This document shows, piece after piece, positions 34,536 through 42,735 of a DNA stretch of 64,000 nt (position 1 is the first letter of the stretch; every line of letters begins with the position of its first letter). Location: NCBI RefSeq assembly GCF_003569765.1, contig NZ_QXMG01000017.1:1-64000 (forward strand), read 5' to 3'. This DNA is from Caldimonas tepidiphila (GTDB taxonomy: Bacteria; Pseudomonadota; Gammaproteobacteria; Burkholderiales; Burkholderiaceae_C). The translations under genes were made by a program, and so were the position numbers. The notes beneath the pieces were generated by a model, which was not told where the DNA came from, did not search any database, and saw only the letters and a program-made list of their open reading frames with translations.

Positions 34536-35764
34536 TGCAGATCTCCAGGTTGCTTGTGGAAGCGGCCGTTCTTCATGATGGCCTTCAGCTTGTTCTTGTC
34601 TTGCAGCACGGCGATGTCGCGGCAGGGATCGCCCTCGACGAGCAGCAGGTCGGCGAGGAAGCCGGGGCGGACCTGCCCGAGCTCCATCCCCATCAGCTCG
34701 CCGCCGAGCTGCGTCGCCGCGTGCAGCGCCTCCGCCGGCGTGTAGCCGAAGTGCCGCACCCACAGCTCCAGGTCCCGGGCGTTGCGACCGTTGGGGTTGA
34801 AGGGAAAGCCGTAGTCGCCGCCCGGCAGCAGCTTCACGCCGCGGCGGCGCAACTCCGGCACGAGCGCGCGCTGGCGCTCCAGCACGATCGCGGCGTCCTC
34901 CTTCATGTGGCGCATGTCGAAGTGCGGCGGCGGACTGGCGTCGAGCGTGGCCTGCACGATGCCGATGGTGGGGGCGACGAAGATGCGCTCGCGCGCCTGC
35001 TCCAGCAGCTCCAGCGCCTCGTCGTCGGCATAGGTGCAGTGGTAGAGCACGCGAAAGCCGTGGCGCACGCCCAGCTTCACGGCCTCGGCCGCGTGGGCGT
35101 GGCCCGTGAGCCACACCCCGCTCTCGCGCGCCTGCTCGCCCGCGGCGCGCAGCTCGTCCTCGGTGTAGAGCAGCCGGTGGGAGGCGCCGGGCTGCAGCGC
35201 GCTCTCGCCCGAGATCAGGAACTTCACCGACTTCGCGCCGATCGCGGCGCAGCCCTTGACGAAGGCACGCACGCTGTCGGCACCGCGCCCGTGCTCGTCG
35301 ATCTCGCCGGGGTCGAGCTGCGCGTCGTCCACCGGCGGCACGCGCTCGACCGACGAGGCCACCAGGCGCGGCCCGGGCAAGCCGCCGTCGTCGATGTGCC
35401 GCTTGAGCACGATCTCCAGCTTCTTGCTCAGCGCGCCGGCCGAGTAGGCGCTGGTGAAGCCGTGGTCGAGCAGGATGCGGGCGTTGCGCGCGGCCGTGAG
35501 GGCCAGCTCCTCGGGCGGCAGGTGCATGCCGGGCACGAACTTCTCGACGCTGCTCGGCCAGGTCAGGTGGGCATGCGCCTCGACCAGGCCGGGCATCAGC
35601 GTGCCGCCGCGGCCGTCGATGACGAGCGCGCCCTCGCGCGAGACGCGCTCGCCGTCGCGGGCGAGCTGCACGATGCGCTCGGCCTCGACGCGGACCTCGC
35701 CCTCGAAGGGCTCGGCGCCGCTGCCGTCGAAGACGCGCACGTTGGTGAACACGGTGGGACTCAT
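34532..35764 (-). CDS. Amidohydrolase, imidazolonepropionase-like
   Basis: 410 residues of the amidohydrolase superfamily with the metal motif HAHLTW at the start of the barrel, further His residues (GHAHAAEA; YHCTYADD) and a C-terminal Asp in GGDYGFPFN, then NPGFLADLLLVEGDP-type closing strands. No signal peptide. Start at 35764 gives the typical MSPTVFTNVRVFDG opening. Probable amide or lactam hydrolase in the catabolic operon; substrate unknown. Confidence 0.82.
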   Translation of the reverse strand: MSPTVFTNVRVFDGSGAEPFEGEVRVEAERIVQLARDGERVSREGALVIDGRGGTLMPGLVEAHAHLTWPSSVEKFVPGMHLPPEELALTAARNARILLDHGFTSAYSAGALSKKLEIVLKRHIDDGGLPGPRLVASSVERVPPVDDAQLDPGEIDEHGRGADSVRAFVKGCAAIGAKSVKFLISGESALQPGASHRLLYTEDELRAAGEQARESGVWLTGHAHAAEAVKLGVRHGFRVLYHCTYADDEALELLEQARERIFVAPTIGIVQATLDASPPPHFDMRHMKEDAAIVLERQRALVPELRRRGVKLLPGGDYGFPFNPNGRNARDLELWVRHFGYTPAEALHAATQLGGELMGMELGQVRPGFLADLLLVEGDPCRDIAVLQDKNKLKAIMKNGRFHKQPGDLQ

Positions 35765-35810
35765 CGATGTGTCCTCGGAAACCCTGGATGGAATGGAGGG
35801 GCGGGCGGGC

Positions 35811-36464
35811 TCAGTCCGGCGTCGCCTCGCGCAGCAGCGCACGCTGCACAGACGGGCGAAGCGCCATGCGACCGGCATGCTCGCGGAGTCGCGGGAAGGC
35901 CTCGGGGGCGATGCCGGCGTCGCACGCCCGCCCCCAGGCCCAGAACAGGTAGGCGTCGGCGACCGACCACCGCGCGCCCGCGAGCCAGGGCCCGCACTCC
36001 AGCCGGTCCTCGGCGACCTGCAGCTGCGCGGCCAGCTCCGCGCAGGCCAGCGCCTGCACGCGCCCGGCCGCGTCCGGCAGGTCGCAGACGCGCTGCGGCA
36101 TGCGGGCGCGGAAGATCAGCGGGTGCAGCCCCGAGGCGCACCAGGACAGCAGCGACAGCGCCTGGGCCTGCGCCCAGGGGTCGGACGCCGGCAGCAGGGC
36201 GGCCGCCGGGAAGCGCTGCGCCAGCCAGGCGAGGATTGCCACCGTCTCGGTCAGCACGCCCTCGCCCGTCACGAGCACCGGCACCCGGCCCTTGGGATTG
36301 AGGCTGCGGAACTCGGCCGTGCTGTGCTCGCCGCGGGCGAGCACGACCGGCTGCGCGCGGTAGGTCGCGCCCGCCTCCTCCAGCGCGATCAGGCTCACCC
36401 GGGAGCAGGCGCCCGGGGAGAAGTACAGGGTGAGCAAAGCACCCGGATCGGACCTGTCGCTCAT
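35811..36464 (-). CDS. Glutathione S-transferase family protein
   Basis: 217 residues: thioredoxin-like N-domain (LYFSPGACSRVSLIALEEAG, with a Ser/Cys near the usual catalytic position; VPVLVTGEGVLTETVAIL) and an all-helical C-domain. In ring-cleavage operons such proteins act as maleylpyruvate-type isomerases or in dehalogenation. It overlaps the Bug gene by 4 bp. Confidence 0.8.
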   Translation of the reverse strand: MSDRSDPGALLTLYFSPGACSRVSLIALEEAGATYRAQPVVLARGEHSTAEFRSLNPKGRVPVLVTGEGVLTETVAILAWLAQRFPAAALLPASDPWAQAQALSLLSWCASGLHPLIFRARMPQRVCDLPDAAGRVQALACAELAAQLQVAEDRLECGPWLAGARWSVADAYLFWAWGRACDAGIAPEAFPRLREHAGRMALRPSVQRALLREATPD

Positions 36465-37447
36465 TCCGGCAGCACCCCGATCTCCCGGGTGATCTGGGCC
36501 CAGCGCGAATGCTCGGCTCGCAGGAAGCTGCCCAGCTGCTCGGCGTCCATGCCGGGATCGGCGATCGGGCCGATGGTCGCGATGCGTTCGGCCACATCGC
36601 GCTCGGCCAGCAGCTTGCGCAGATCGGCGCTGAAGCGCGCGACGGCCGCGGGCGGGGTGCCGGCGGGCGCCACCACGGCGAACCAGCCGACCATCTCGAA
36701 GCCCGGCAGCCGCTCGGCCAGGGCCGGCACGTTCTCCCATCCCGGAATCCGCTCCGCCGAGGTCGTGGCCAGCAGGCGCAGCCGCCCCTGGCGGATCAGC
36801 TGCGCCGAGGAGGCGAGATCGCCCACCACCGCATCGACATGCCCGCCGATGAGGTCCTGCATCGACACGCCCACCGACGCATAGGACACGAGGTTGGCCT
36901 TCATGTCGGCCCGTGCGTTCAGCAGACGGGCGATCATGCCGCTGAAGGTGCGCGGCCCCTCGTTGCCGAGCGCCAGCTTGCCCGGCTCCGCCCTGGAGCG
37001 CGCGATCAGGTCGTCGAGGGTGCGCACCGGCGACTGGGCCGCGACCAGGATGCCGAAGGGACTGCGGCCGACGAAGGCCACCGGCGTGAAGTCCTTGACC
37101 GGGTCGTAGGGCAGCTGCTTGAACAGGAAGCGGTTGGTGACGAGCGCCGCGGTGGTGGCGAAGTAGAAGCTGTGGCCGTCGGCGGGCGAGCGGGCCGCGG
37201 CCTGTGCGCCGATCGTGTTCTGGCCGCCCGGCCTGTTCTCGATGACCACGGCCTGGCCCCAGCCCTTCGTGAGGTGGTCGCTCAGGATCCGGGCCACGTT
37301 GTCGGGGCCGGAACCTGCCGGCTGCGACAGCACCAGCCGCACCGGCCTGTCCGGCCAGCCCTGGGCGCGCACGCCGGGGGCCGCGCTCAGCAGGCCGAGC
37401 GGCAGGCCCAGGCCCAGGAATGCATTGAAGCTGCGTCGATTCATCAC
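36461..37447 (-). CDS. Bug-family substrate-binding protein
   Basis: 328 residues. Twin-arginine-like or Sec signal (RRSFNAFLGLGLPLGLLSAAPGVRA), then the TctC fold (GWPDRPVRLVLSQPAGSGPDNVARIL; VIENRPGGQNTIGA; LADLASSAQ-type core). These proteins bind carboxylates for tripartite tricarboxylate transporters. No TctA or TctB gene is in the window, so it must share membrane components encoded elsewhere or act in sensing. Confidence 0.88.
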   Translation of the reverse strand: MMNRRSFNAFLGLGLPLGLLSAAPGVRAQGWPDRPVRLVLSQPAGSGPDNVARILSDHLTKGWGQAVVIENRPGGQNTIGAQAAARSPADGHSFYFATTAALVTNRFLFKQLPYDPVKDFTPVAFVGRSPFGILVAAQSPVRTLDDLIARSRAEPGKLALGNEGPRTFSGMIARLLNARADMKANLVSYASVGVSMQDLIGGHVDAVVGDLASSAQLIRQGRLRLLATTSAERIPGWENVPALAERLPGFEMVGWFAVVAPAGTPPAAVARFSADLRKLLAERDVAERIATIGPIADPGMDAEQLGSFLRAEHSRWAQITREIGVLPE

Positions 37448-37558
37448 TCTGTCTCCTCTTGGGGGAAATGGACCGGGCCGGTCTCGCGCGCCCCCGCGGG
37501 AATCCGCCGGTGCACGAGCCGCCTCCTGTTCTTGCCGCGTGTCGTGGCCGGGCGGCGT

Positions 37559-39106
37559 TCAGCCCAGCTGCCCCATCCACTCGTCGAGCAAGCGCTGCAA
37601 TGCCCCGGCATCGGCCGCGACGCCCCACACGTAGTGGTCCGGCCGCACCAGCGCGGCATGGCACTCGTGGCGCCGGAACCAGGCGGCCAGCACGCCCTCG
37701 GCTTCCGCGAGCGAACCTGCCGCCGACCCAATGCGCACGCAGCCCGGTGCGGGCTGCCGCGGCTCCAAGGACGCCAGCCGCTCGTCGAGCACCAGGCGCC
37801 AGCCGTGGCCGGCGACCGCGTCGAGCCGCTGCTTCTCGCCGCCCTGCAGCACCCAGGGCTGCGGGAAGAGCGTGCCGCGCGCGCTGTTCGGCTCGCGCTG
37901 CAGCAGGCCCTGCTCCAGGCGCGGCAGCACGTCCTGGCGCGGCGTGTCCCGCACCGTGCCGCCGCACTCGGCGAGCAGCCGCGCGTCGCGCTCGCGCGCC
38001 CGGGCCGGGTCGCGCTCGCAGATCACCGCGCCGACGGCCTTGATGCGGCTCGTGAGCTCGCGCACATGCGCCTTGCGCTCGACCCCGTAGCTGTCGAGCA
38101 GCCGCTCGGCGGCCTCGCCCGCCACCTCGCCCTTGAGCACCGCGGCGAGCTTCCAGCTCAGGTTGCTCACGTCGCGCACGCCCTGGCACATGCCCTGGCC
38201 CAGGAAGGGCGGCTGCATGTGCGCGGCGTCGCCCGCGACGAAGACGCGCCCGCGCCGCCACTCGGAGGCGACCAGCGCATGGAAGCGGTAGCTCGCCTGG
38301 CGCCACAGCTCGCCGTCCTCGGGCCCGATCCAGCGCGCGAGCAGCTTCCAGGTCGCCTCGGGCGTGGCGGCCTGCTTCGGATCCTCCCCCTCCTTGAGCG
38401 AGATCTCCCAGCGGCGGTGATTCTTCGGGCCGATCACGTAGGTGCAGGGCCGGTCCGGCTCGCAGTACTGCACGCTGGTCTTCGGCAGCTTCGCGAGGCC
38501 CTTTTCATTGGCCAGCACGTCCACCACCAGCCAGGGCTCGTCGAAGTCCAGGTCCTCCAGCTCGATGCCGACCATCGCGCGGGTCGGGCTCGAGCCGCCG
38601 TCGCAGGCGATCACGTAGCGGGCCCGCACGGTGCTCCCGGCCCCGTCGTCGGCCTGCAGCGACAGCGTCACGCCCTCCCCGTCCTGCGCCAGCGCGCGCA
38701 TCTCGGTACCCAGCGCCACGGTGACGTTGGGCATCTGCGCCACGCGCTCGCGCAGCGCGCGCTCCACCGGCGGCTGCGTGAACACGAGCGAAGGCGTGTA
38801 GCCCTGCGGGTAGGGCGGCTCGATCATCGTCATGCGCTTGATCAGCCGGCCGTCCGCGCCGAAGTACTCCGAGGGCGTGAAGGGCTCGAAGTAAGGCGCG
38901 ATGGCGTCGTTGATGCCGATCTGCTGGAACACGCGCATGATCTCGTGATCCAGCGCGATGGCGCGCGGGATCTCGTAGACGCCGTGCATGCGGTCGCAGA
39001 CGTGCACGCGCAGGCCCGCCTGGCCGAGCAGCGCGGCGGCCACCGCCCCCGAGGGGCCGAAGCCGACGATCGCGACGTCGTAGAGGGTGTCGTGGTTCTG
39101 TGCCAT
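37559..39106 (-). CDS. FAD-dependent aromatic hydroxylase, MhpA-like
   Basis: 515 residues, group A flavin monooxygenase. FAD-binding GxGxxG in VAIVGFGPSGAVAA, the second ribose motif in RGRVFVAGDAAHMQPPFLGQG, and the DG motif in YVIACDGGSSPTR. C-terminal thioredoxin-like domain as in 3-(3-hydroxyphenyl)propionate hydroxylase. It adds a hydroxyl to a phenolic acid, producing a catechol for the extradiol dioxygenase encoded two genes upstream. Confidence 0.88.
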   Translation of the reverse strand: MAQNHDTLYDVAIVGFGPSGAVAAALLGQAGLRVHVCDRMHGVYEIPRAIALDHEIMRVFQQIGINDAIAPYFEPFTPSEYFGADGRLIKRMTMIEPPYPQGYTPSLVFTQPPVERALRERVAQMPNVTVALGTEMRALAQDGEGVTLSLQADDGAGSTVRARYVIACDGGSSPTRAMVGIELEDLDFDEPWLVVDVLANEKGLAKLPKTSVQYCEPDRPCTYVIGPKNHRRWEISLKEGEDPKQAATPEATWKLLARWIGPEDGELWRQASYRFHALVASEWRRGRVFVAGDAAHMQPPFLGQGMCQGVRDVSNLSWKLAAVLKGEVAGEAAERLLDSYGVERKAHVRELTSRIKAVGAVICERDPARARERDARLLAECGGTVRDTPRQDVLPRLEQGLLQREPNSARGTLFPQPWVLQGGEKQRLDAVAGHGWRLVLDERLASLEPRQPAPGCVRIGSAAGSLAEAEGVLAAWFRRHECHAALVRPDHYVWGVAADAGALQRLLDEWMGQLG

Positions 39107-39126
39107 CGGGGACCTCGCGCCGCTTC

Positions 39127-39993
39127 TCACGCGATCTCGTTGCGGATCGGGTTGAACAGGGTGCCGATGCGCTCGATCTCGATCTCGACGGCATCGCCCT
39201 CCTTCATCCACACCGGCGGCGTGCGGGCCTGGCCCACGCCCGCGGGCGTGCCCATCGCGATCACGTCGCCGGGCTCGAGCGTCAGGCAGTCGCTCAGCAG
39301 CGTGATGGTCTCGGCCACGCCCCAGATCATGTCGCTCGTGTTGGCGTCCTGCATCACCTGCCCGTTGAGGCGGCACTGGATGCGCAGGTCGGTGGCGCCA
39401 GCGGGCAGCTCGTCGGCGGTGACGAGCACCGGGCCGAAGCTGCCGGTGGCGTCGAAGTTCTTGCCGATGGTCCACTGCGGCGTGCGCTTCTGGTAGTCGC
39501 GCACCGACATGTCGTTGAAGCAGCTGTAGCCGAACACGTACTGCAGCGCCTCGTCCTGCGACACATGGCGCGGCACGCGACGTCCGATCACGACGGCGAG
39601 CTCGGCCTCGTAGTCGAACTTCGACGACACGCGCGGCACCTGGCCCGCGTCGCCGTGGCCGATCAGCGAGCTCGCGCCGCGCAGGAAGAACCAGGGGTAC
39701 TCGGGCTTGTCGCGGCCGCCTTCCTTCGCGTGGTCGAAGTAGTTCAGGCCCAGGCAGACGATCTTGCCCGGCTGCGGCACCAGCGGCGCGCGCGGCAGGT
39801 CGGCCAGCGGCAGGCGGGGCGCGTCCGAGGCCAGCGCGGCACGCGCTGCGCTGTCGAGGTCCACGCCCGCGGCAAGCGCGGCGCGCAGGTCGGCCGGCAC
39901 CTGGGGCTGCGCGGCGTTGAGGTCGATGACGGCGTCGCCGTCGACGAGTCCGAGGCGGGGCTGGCCGGCTTGCAGAAAGGTGGTGAATTTCAT
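39127..39993 (-). CDS. Fumarylacetoacetate hydrolase-family protein
   Basis: 288 residues. FAH fold with metal ligands in FDYEAELAVVIG and the motif SCFNDMSVRDYQKRTPQWTIGKNFDATGSFGP. Family members hydrolyse or hydrate ring-cleavage products (2-hydroxypenta-2,4-dienoate, acylpyruvates). Here it follows the dioxygenase and precedes the hydroxylase, so it probably processes the cleaved product. Confidence 0.88.
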   Translation of the reverse strand: MKFTTFLQAGQPRLGLVDGDAVIDLNAAQPQVPADLRAALAAGVDLDSAARAALASDAPRLPLADLPRAPLVPQPGKIVCLGLNYFDHAKEGGRDKPEYPWFFLRGASSLIGHGDAGQVPRVSSKFDYEAELAVVIGRRVPRHVSQDEALQYVFGYSCFNDMSVRDYQKRTPQWTIGKNFDATGSFGPVLVTADELPAGATDLRIQCRLNGQVMQDANTSDMIWGVAETITLLSDCLTLEPGDVIAMGTPAGVGQARTPPVWMKEGDAVEIEIERIGTLFNPIRNEIA

Positions 39994-40032
39994 GGGATCG
40001 ATGCTCGAAGAGAGAAGAAAGGGGACGGTGTG

Positions 40033-40938
40033 TCAGTCGGACGTCGGCATGAAGAACACGGCGCGCTGGGCTTCCTTGAGCCGCGCCGAGGGCGGCTGCG
40101 AGATGCCCCACTGGTCCACCCGCCCGGCCGGCCACTTCCAGTCCTCGGGGCCGCCGACGCGGTAGCTCTCGTCGATCTGCTCGACCTCGGCCGTGTATTC
40201 GATGACCACGCCGAAGGGGTCGATGAAGTAGTTGAAGGCGTTGTTGCCAGGGCCGTGGCGGCCCGGGCCCCACTCGATGGCGTGGCCGGCGTCGCGCATG
40301 CGCCCGCCCCCGCGCATCACCGAGTCGAGCTCCGGCATCACGAACGCGATGTGGTTGAGCGCATCGTTGTCCGCGTCGCCGAGCGCCACGCTGTGGTGGT
40401 CGCGGTCGCAGTTCATGAAGGCCATGATCCGGGTGCGGTCCGAGAGCCTGAAAGCCAGCGCCTGCTCGAGGAAGCGCTGCGTGGCCGCGACGTCGTGGCT
40501 GTTGAGCACGACGTGCGCGAGGCGCTGCGGTCGGTCCCTGGCCTCGTGCGCGTCGGCGTGCCGCGCGTCCCCGTGCACCACCTGCAGCAGCCGCCCGTGC
40601 GGGTCGCGGATCGTCAGGCCGGTGCCGCCGCCCGGCTCGTCGAGCGGGCCCGGCGGAACCTGCAGCCGGCCGCCCGCGCGCTCGGTGGCGGCCGCGATGT
40701 CGTGCAGCGCCTGCGCGCTGCGGGCGCGGAAGGTCACGTGGCGGATCTCGGCGCGCGGGCTGCCCTGATGGAGCGCCAGCAGGTGGTGGTCGGCTCCGGT
40801 GCCGCGCAGGTAGATCGCGCCGTCGGTGCGCGCGACCACGTCGAGGTGCCAGACGCGGGTGTAGAAGTCCTCGGCCCGTGCCAGGTCGGGCACGTTCAGC
40901 GCCACGCTGCGCAGGCCGGCAATCCAGGGGGAACTCAT
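40033..40938 (-). CDS. Extradiol (catechol 2,3-type) dioxygenase, VOC family
   Basis: 301 residues, two VOC domains. The C-terminal domain has the iron ligands His142, His196 and Glu247 (LAHVVLNS, ALNHIAFV, GVVIEYTA); the N-terminal domain is structural. It would open the catechol ring next to the two hydroxyls. The carboxy-terminal extension WKWPAGRVDQWGISQPP is typical of this sub-branch. It lies in the middle of a hydroxylase/FAH/amidohydrolase operon. Confidence 0.88.
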   Translation of the reverse strand: MSSPWIAGLRSVALNVPDLARAEDFYTRVWHLDVVARTDGAIYLRGTGADHHLLALHQGSPRAEIRHVTFRARSAQALHDIAAATERAGGRLQVPPGPLDEPGGGTGLTIRDPHGRLLQVVHGDARHADAHEARDRPQRLAHVVLNSHDVAATQRFLEQALAFRLSDRTRIMAFMNCDRDHHSVALGDADNDALNHIAFVMPELDSVMRGGGRMRDAGHAIEWGPGRHGPGNNAFNYFIDPFGVVIEYTAEVEQIDESYRVGGPEDWKWPAGRVDQWGISQPPSARLKEAQRAVFFMPTSD

Positions 40939-40961
40939 AGGGTGAGCCTCTTTGGGAAAGT

Positions 40962-41990
40962 TCAGGTCGTGGCGGCGTCCAGCGCCAGGAAGCGCCGGGC
41001 GTTGCCGTCGAGGAGCTGCCGCACCACCGCCGCGTCGAAGCCGGCGGCCTCGACGCGCGCGACCGGGGTGCGGTCGTGGAAGTTGAAGGGGTGGTCGGTG
41101 CCGAGCATCAGCCGGTCCGCGCCGAAGGTGTCGACGAGGTGGCGCAGCGTCGGGGTGTCGAAGACCAGCGTGTCGAAGTAGAGCCGGCGCGCCTGCTCGA
41201 CGGGCGAGGCCTGCAGCTGCTCCTTCAGCGCCGGGAACACCTGCCAGCCCTGCTGCAGGCGCGGCAGCAGCAGGCCGAGCGTGCCGCCGCCGTGGCTGAA
41301 GGCGATGCGCAGCCGCGGGTGGCGCACGAGCAGGTTGCTGGTGATGACGGAGGCGGCCGCCAGCCCCACCTCGCCGGGATAGGCCAGCACCTGCTGCAGC
41401 GGCGCCGGGCCGACCAGGCGCTCCATGCCGGCGGGTTTCAATGCATGCACGAAGACCGCGGCGCCGAGCGCCTCGCAGGCCGCGAAGAAGGGCTCGAAAC
41501 GCTCGTGGCCGATCGGCAGGCCGTTGACGTTGCTGCCGATCTCGACGCCGGGGAAACCCAGCGTTTTCACCACGAACTCCAGCTCGGCGATCGCGAGGTC
41601 CGTGTCCTGCAGCGGCACCGTGCCCAGCCCGATCAGCGCGCCGTTTCCTTCGGCCACCATCGCCGCGATCTGCTCGTTGAGGTAGCGCGAGAGCTGCTGC
41701 CCGTCGGCCGGCTCGAACCAGTAGGACAGCAGCTCGGGCATCGGCGAGAGCACCTGGTGCGACAGGCCCATCGCCGGCAGGTCGGCGAGGCGCCGCGACG
41801 GGCTCCAGCACTTGTCGGAGACGGTGCGGTAGACCCTGTCCGCGATCATCACGTGCCGGTGGCACTCATGCGCCGGCGCCGTCGAGGGCCAGAGCGCCGG
41901 CATGCGGCGCCCGAGGCAGGCGGGGAAGTGCTCCGGCACGACGTGCGCATGCACGTCGATGCCGCAGCAGCGGCACGACATCACGGACAT
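40962..41990 (-). CDS. ACMSD-like amidohydrolase (decarboxylase)
   Basis: 342 residues. Metal motif DVHAHVVPEHF, His in FVHALKPAG, His in FSHGGGTLG and Asp in LGTDHPFNF: the amidohydrolase_2 set used by 2-amino-3-carboxymuconate-semialdehyde decarboxylase and gamma-resorcylate decarboxylase. Probable decarboxylation of the substrate or ring-cleavage product. Second gene of the operon. Confidence 0.85.
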   Translation of the reverse strand: MSVMSCRCCGIDVHAHVVPEHFPACLGRRMPALWPSTAPAHECHRHVMIADRVYRTVSDKCWSPSRRLADLPAMGLSHQVLSPMPELLSYWFEPADGQQLSRYLNEQIAAMVAEGNGALIGLGTVPLQDTDLAIAELEFVVKTLGFPGVEIGSNVNGLPIGHERFEPFFAACEALGAAVFVHALKPAGMERLVGPAPLQQVLAYPGEVGLAAASVITSNLLVRHPRLRIAFSHGGGTLGLLLPRLQQGWQVFPALKEQLQASPVEQARRLYFDTLVFDTPTLRHLVDTFGADRLMLGTDHPFNFHDRTPVARVEAAGFDAAVVRQLLDGNARRFLALDAATT

Positions 41991-42005
41991 GGAAACCCCC
42001 GGGGT

Positions 42006-42431
42006 TCAGCCGTGCTGCAGGCCGGCGGCCTCGACGCCGGCGATGCAGATCGCCTCGTCCTCGTCACCGGTGCCCCCGGAAGCGCCGACCGCGCCGAGCA
42101 CCCGGCCCTGCGCGTCCTTGATCAGCACCGCGCCGGTCTGCGGCAGGAAGCGGCCCTGCGCGGTGGCGGCCAGGCTCACGAAGAAGTTGGGATTGCCCTG
42201 GGCGCGCTCGCCGAGCACGCGGCTCGACGCGCCCATGCCGACCGCCGCCCAGGCCTTGCCGGTCGCGACGTCGATGCGGAACATGCTCGCCCCGTCCTCG
42301 CGCTGCGCCGCCTTCAGATGGCCGGCCTCGTCGAGCACGACGACCGCCATCGGCCTGTAGCCTGCCTGCCGGGATGCGGTGAGCGCCGCCTGAAGGATGG
42401 TGTTGGCTTGTGCCAGGGTCAGTGAGGCCAT
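42006..42431 (-). CDS. GlcG/HbpS family protein
   Basis: 141 residues, one GlcG domain (LTLAQANTILQAALTASRQAGYRPMAVVVLDEAGHLKAAQREDGASMFRIDVATGKAWAA, quoted here only as the domain extent 3-60). HbpS-like proteins bind heme or aquo-cobalamin, and related ones occur in many catabolic operons without a proven function. First gene of the operon, its start 76 bp from control element B. Confidence 0.8.
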   Translation of the reverse strand: MASLTLAQANTILQAALTASRQAGYRPMAVVVLDEAGHLKAAQREDGASMFRIDVATGKAWAAVGMGASSRVLGERAQGNPNFFVSLAATAQGRFLPQTGAVLIKDAQGRVLGAVGASGGTGDEDEAICIAGVEAAGLQHG

Positions 42432-42507
42432 GATCTCGTCTCCATTGCGCCCGCCGCAGTGGCGGGGCTGTTCTTTGATCTGGCACAAAGTCTAGGGAGC
42501 GCCTTGA

Positions 42508-42557
42508 TATCCATCTAGACGATTCGATGGATACATGAAATCCACAAAATGGATTTC
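42508..42557 (-). promoter_or_regulatory. LysR control element, copy B (operon promoter)
   Basis: Two perfect dyads: TATCCATC/GATGGATA with a 10-bp spacer at 42508-42533 and GAAATCCA/TGGATTTC with a 5-bp spacer at 42537-42557. The whole 50 bp aligns without gaps with the region over the start of the LysR gene at 32587. It lies 77-126 bp upstream of the first gene of the operon, where LysR activators bind. Confidence 0.7.
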
Positions 42558-42735
42558 GTGGGTGCGGACCTGAACCGGTCCCTCGCTTCACGAGCCCTGG
42601 GCCGGGCACCTCGGGATTGCGCTCGCCGGGGCGACCGGGTCGAGCCTGCGGGCGACGGTCATGGCGGTCGCGCGGCGGGGTGCGCCGGTCGCCGCCCCTC
42701 GGTCCGGGCGCTCGGGCGCCCGGACGAGGCGGGTC
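42558..42735. other. Spacer between element B and the stop of the second LysR gene
   Basis: Part of a 304-bp gene-free interval (42432-42735). Beyond the operator I see only GC-rich sequence without hairpins ending in T runs or a supported reading frame. Confidence 0.35.
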
